From assembly GCA_023249815.1 (NCBI GenBank), contig JAHFBX010000097.1, positions 1 to 9,035 of the forward strand: a stretch of 9,035 bases of DNA. The letters run 5' to 3'. Shown piece after piece: positions 6,421 through 9,035 of this stretch. Position numbers and translations under genes: made by a program. The stretch is from Candidatus Eiseniibacteriota bacterium. GTDB lineage: Bacteria; Eisenbacteria; RBG-16-71-46. The stretch's first letter is position 1; the number at the start of each line of letters is the position of its first letter. Below the pieces are notes generated by a model that was given only the letters and a program-made list of their open reading frames with translations, was not told the origin of the DNA and ran no database searches.

Positions 6421-7647
6421 TTGTCCAGCAACGGACTTCCAGACATCGTGATTCTCTCGGGCGCCCGCACGCCCATGGCAGAGTGGGTGGGCGGCAAGCG
6501 TGGCGACGGGCAGAACGGCGGAGCGCTCGGCGGTGTGTCGGCGATCGAGTTGGGAGCCGCGGCCGCGCGCGCGGCGTTGGACCGCGCCGACCTCTCGCCG
6601 GGGCTCGTGGACCACGTCGTCATGGGCAACGCGCTCCAGACGTCGGCCGACGCCATCTACGGCGCGCGCCACGTGGGATTGAAGGCCGGCGTCTCGGACG
6701 AGTGTCCCGCGCTCACCGTGAATCGCCTGTGCGGCTCGGGCCTCCAGTCCGTAGCTTCGTCGGCTCAATTGCTACAACTCGGCGAAGCGCAGTGGGTATT
6801 GGCGGGCGGCATGGAGAACATGAGCCAGGCGCCGCACGTGCTGCGCGGCGCGCGAGGCGGCATCAAGCTCGGGCCCGGCCCGGTGCTCGAGGACTCGCTG
6901 TTCGCGGCGCTCAAGGACAGCTACTGCGGCTTCTTCATGGCGCAGACGAGCGACAACCTGGCGCGCAAGTACGGCATCACGCGCCAGCAGCAGGACGAGT
7001 TCGCGCTGCGCTCGCACGAGCGCGCGAACGCGGCGAACAACAACGGACGCTTCGCGCAGGAAGTCGTCCCGGTCGAGGTGAAGCTCGGAAAGAAGAGCGC
7101 GGTGGTCGAGAAGGACGATCACCTCTTCCCCGGCACGAGCATCGACCGGCTGGCGGCATTGCCGCCGGCGTTCGGCCCCGAGTCCATGGTCACGGCGGGC
7201 AACGCGTCGGGCATCGTGGACGGGGCCGCCGCCGTCGTCATGACCACGGCCGCGAATGCGCAGAAGGAAGCCAAGAAGCCGCTCGCTTACGTGCGTGCGT
7301 GGTCGTACGTGGGCGTGGACCCGTCCATCATGGGATTCGGCCCCGCGCCCGCGATCCGCAAGGTGCTGGCGATCGCCGGGTTGAAGCTCGGCCAGGTGGA
7401 CCTGTTCGAGATCAACGAGGCGTTCGCGGGGCAGTACCTCGCGGTGGAGAAGGACCTCGACCTCGAGCGTGAGAGGGTCAACGTGAACGGCGGCGCCATC
7501 GGTTTGGGACACCCGCTGGGTGCCACCGGCACGCGCCTGATCTACACGCTGGTCGTGGAGCTGGGGCTCCGCAACAAGAAGTTCGGCATCGCCTCCGCGT
7601 GCATCGGCGGCGGCCAGGGCATGGCGGTGTTGATCGAGCGGGCGTAG
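6421..7647 (+). CDS. Thiolase (acetyl-CoA C-acyltransferase, ACAA2-like)
   Basis: A complete 408-residue thiolase, the usual family length (about 390-410). It catalyses either thiolytic cleavage of 3-ketoacyl-CoA in beta-oxidation or the reversible condensation of two acetyl-CoA to acetoacetyl-CoA, in the cytoplasm and normally as a tetramer. The nucleophile Cys104 is in NRLCGSGLQS (101-110). NEAFA (332-336) supplies the oxyanion-hole Asn. His364 is in GHPLGATG (363-370) and the second Cys394 in ACIGGGQG (393-400), so all catalytic residues are present. Segments such as MGNALQTSADAIYGARHVGL and NEAFAGQYLAVEKDLDL recall the mitochondrial ACAA2 type rather than the usual bacterial FadA or PhaA, judged from memory. 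Chain-length preference cannot be read from the sequence. No beta-oxidation partner genes are in view. It has a TTG start with AAGGAG 7 bases upstream. The next gene begins 49 bases later on the same strand and could be co-transcribed. Confidence 0.96.
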   Translation: MSSNGLPDIVILSGARTPMAEWVGGKRGDGQNGGALGGVSAIELGAAAARAALDRADLSPGLVDHVVMGNALQTSADAIYGARHVGLKAGVSDECPALTVNRLCGSGLQSVASSAQLLQLGEAQWVLAGGMENMSQAPHVLRGARGGIKLGPGPVLEDSLFAALKDSYCGFFMAQTSDNLARKYGITRQQQDEFALRSHERANAANNNGRFAQEVVPVEVKLGKKSAVVEKDDHLFPGTSIDRLAALPPAFGPESMVTAGNASGIVDGAAAVVMTTAANAQKEAKKPLAYVRAWSYVGVDPSIMGFGPAPAIRKVLAIAGLKLGQVDLFEINEAFAGQYLAVEKDLDLERERVNVNGGAIGLGHPLGATGTRLIYTLVVELGLRNKKFGIASACIGGGQGMAVLIERA

Positions 7648-7680
7648 CGCGACAGGAACAAAGGCGACGCGGGAGTGCGC

Positions 7681-7687
7681 AGGGAGG
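7681..7687 (+). promoter_or_regulatory. Ribosome binding site of the secreted protein gene
   Basis: AGGGAGG lies 9 bases before the ATG at 7697 and selects that start, which gives a clean signal peptide. The competing GTG at 7675 is in another frame. Confidence 0.75.
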
Positions 7688-7696
7688 CGTACGTGC

Positions 7697-9035
7697 ATGC
7701 GGATCCATGGAACGGGCCGATGTGCCGTGGCTCTCGGGCTTCTGCTGGCCCTGACGTCGCCCAAGGCGCTCGCTGGCGACACCTTGTTCGTCGTCCGCAG
7801 TACGCCTGGTGTGCTTCCCGGCGGCGTCGATTCCCTGCTGATGCGACCGACGGGTGGGTCGTTCGACTTCAGCTCGAGCTGGCAGAAGGAACTTCGCGCC
7901 ACGGTCTCTGGGCCACACAACTGGAACCTGTCGGCTTCGGCGGGTCGCTTGCGCGATCTCGAACTCACGGGATATGCCGGCGCCATCGGGTGGGGCACGG
8001 CCATCGACACGCTGCCCAAATTCAGCATCTCGGGAGACGGCCGAGCCTGGGGGGCAACCTACTCCCACTTCGACGTCCGTCAGCTCGGCTTCGCCTGGAA
8101 CGGAACCATCAACCGCGCTCGCGTCCAGTTCGAACAGCAGAGCGGGCCTGATTTGATCACCGGAGAGCTGCGGTTCGACGCGGACACCGTGGTCCGGATC
8201 GTCGCGCCGCTCCGGAAGCGAGCGCGTCGCGGTGTCCCGCTCGAACTCGACGTCGGTGTCGTGCACTCGACCGGGGCTCCCGTCACGCTCTCCTCAAGCG
8301 GTCTCCCTCCGGGCGCCACGTTCGAGGTCGTCACACCATCGCAGGGCCGACTCGCATGGACGCCCACCGCCGATCAACAGGGCGACTTCCATGTCACGTT
8401 TGCAGCGGCAGATGGCTCGGGCCATGGCGAAGAGGCACACACTTGGATCCAGGTGGATGGCGACACACTCGCCGACATCGTGAGCGATCCGGGCGACCGG
8501 ATGTTCCCTGGTCGCAGCGCACGGCTCCGGCCGGGCGACATGACGACGAGCGCGTTCGAATGGCCGGGAGGAGGGGTCGTGAGTCTGCTGGTAACGCCGA
8601 AGACAGCGGGCCAGCAGCCCTGGGCGGTGTCGATCACGAACGCGGGCTACGCTCCCCTGTTCCCGGGCAACTACGCCATCGAGCGCCGTTGGAGCAGCGA
8701 CGCATTCGGGATGGCGGAATTCATCGTGAGCCCGATCCCGCAGGGAGCGTGCACCCGTGCGGAGACGCGATTCCGCATCCGAAAGCTCACGATCGATGCC
8801 GGCGGGAGCGGCTATACGTCGTACCCCCTCCGCACGCTCTGGCTCGAGTGGGAGCAACATTGCGATGCCGAGACGCCCGCGTTCCGCGGAGAGGTGCGGT
8901 TGAATGCGGGAAGCCCGACCGTCATTTATGCGCCGATCGCGCGGATGGTCCGATCGGGCGACGAGCTCGCCTTCCACGTTTGGGCCCGGGATACGCTCGG
9001 CAGGCCGGTCACGATCGCGAGCGGGCCGCTTCCCG
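7697..9035 (+). CDS. Secreted repeat protein with beta-sandwich and Ig-like domains (3'-truncated)
   Basis: The frame runs open from ATG 7697 to the window end (446 codons, no stop). Residues 1-26 form a Sec signal peptide: a basic N-terminus (Arg2, Arg8), the hydrophobic core VALGLLLAL and a likely cleavage after Ala-Leu-Ala (24-26). The mature part repeats. Residues about 27-164 form a beta-rich domain ending in VQFEQQSGPDLITGELRFDA. Residues about 168-253 are an Ig-like domain of the putative-Ig (He_PIG) type, with SGLPPGATF and GRLAWTPTADQQGDF. Residues about 255-404 repeat the first domain, ending in LEWEQHCDAETPAFRGEVRLNA. Residues from 409 begin a second Ig-like domain. The EQHCD...PA..G.. 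ending is recalled from secreted proteins of delta-proteobacterial type. The protein is probably exported to the periplasm, cell surface or medium; a binding or adhesive role is inference. No enzyme motif or sorting tail is visible, and any C-terminal domain lies outside the window. Confidence 0.85.
   Translation, partial: MRIHGTGRCAVALGLLLALTSPKALAGDTLFVVRSTPGVLPGGVDSLLMRPTGGSFDFSSSWQKELRATVSGPHNWNLSASAGRLRDLELTGYAGAIGWGTAIDTLPKFSISGDGRAWGATYSHFDVRQLGFAWNGTINRARVQFEQQSGPDLITGELRFDADTVVRIVAPLRKRARRGVPLELDVGVVHSTGAPVTLSSSGLPPGATFEVVTPSQGRLAWTPTADQQGDFHVTFAAADGSGHGEEAHTWIQVDGDTLADIVSDPGDRMFPGRSARLRPGDMTTSAFEWPGGGVVSLLVTPKTAGQQPWAVSITNAGYAPLFPGNYAIERRWSSDAFGMAEFIVSPIPQGACTRAETRFRIRKLTIDAGGSGYTSYPLRTLWLEWEQHCDAETPAFRGEVRLNAGSPTVIYAPIARMVRSGDELAFHVWARDTLGRPVTIASGPLP
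7775..9035 (+). repeat. Two tandem domain units within the secreted protein
   Basis: Unit 1 (residues 27-253) and unit 2 (255 to the window end) share the order GDTL... beta domain, then Ig-like domain. The stretch from LRF...APL (158-172) matches VRL...API (400-414) at a constant offset of 242 residues, and GAPVTLSSSGLP matches GRPVTIASGPLP further on. The repeat is visible at protein level only. Confidence 0.65.

Noticed and set aside
7478..8977. Minus-strand frames at 7478-8266 and 8294-8977
   Set aside because: The plus-strand frame from 7697 has a signal peptide, ribosome binding site, Ig-like motifs and an internal repeat. The minus frames are Arg-rich shadows.

Overview
The window is GC-rich (by eye roughly two thirds G+C) and reads entirely on the plus strand: five genes plus two regulatory gaps, with no RNA gene, insertion sequence or CRISPR array that I can see. 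The style suggests a Gram-negative-type bacterium from a large-genome, soil or sediment lineage such as Gemmatimonadota, Eisenbacteria or a myxobacterial relative. The reasons are large membrane-spanning Ser/Thr kinases fused to TPR sensors, strong GC bias at third codon positions, GTG and TTG starts, and a secreted beta-sandwich protein. The lineage is an inference from style, not a placement.

Region 1 (1-6124) holds two tandem copies of the same two-gene cassette. Each copy has a kinase (cytoplasmic Ser/Thr kinase domain, one transmembrane helix, a TolB/FlgO-like alpha/beta domain and a long TPR array). It is followed, with an ATGA stop/start overlap, by a small protein of about 100 residues with a predicted beta-sandwich (cupredoxin-like) fold. 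Copy A (1-2376, 2373-2678) lacks its kinase N-terminus because the window begins inside it. Copy B (3099-5816, 5813-6124) is complete. A 420-bp gap between them carries a good candidate promoter just ahead of copy B, so each cassette is probably its own transcription unit. This paired and duplicated arrangement is the most interesting part of the window.

Region 2 (6125-7647) is a 296-bp gap with a GC hairpin and a candidate promoter, then a complete thiolase with a TTG start, an excellent ribosome binding site and all catalytic residues. It looks most like the ACAA2-type 3-ketoacyl-CoA thiolases, so fatty-acid beta-oxidation or acetoacetyl-CoA metabolism.

Region 3 (7648-9035) is the 5' part of a secreted protein that runs off the window. 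It has a signal peptide followed by repeating units, each made of a beta-sandwich domain and an Ig-like (putative-Ig) domain. The second unit is cut by the window end.

The two cassettes plausibly form a signalling module: an outside TPR sensor, an inside kinase and a small cytoplasmic partner or substrate. Nothing in the sequence ties the thiolase or the secreted protein to that module.
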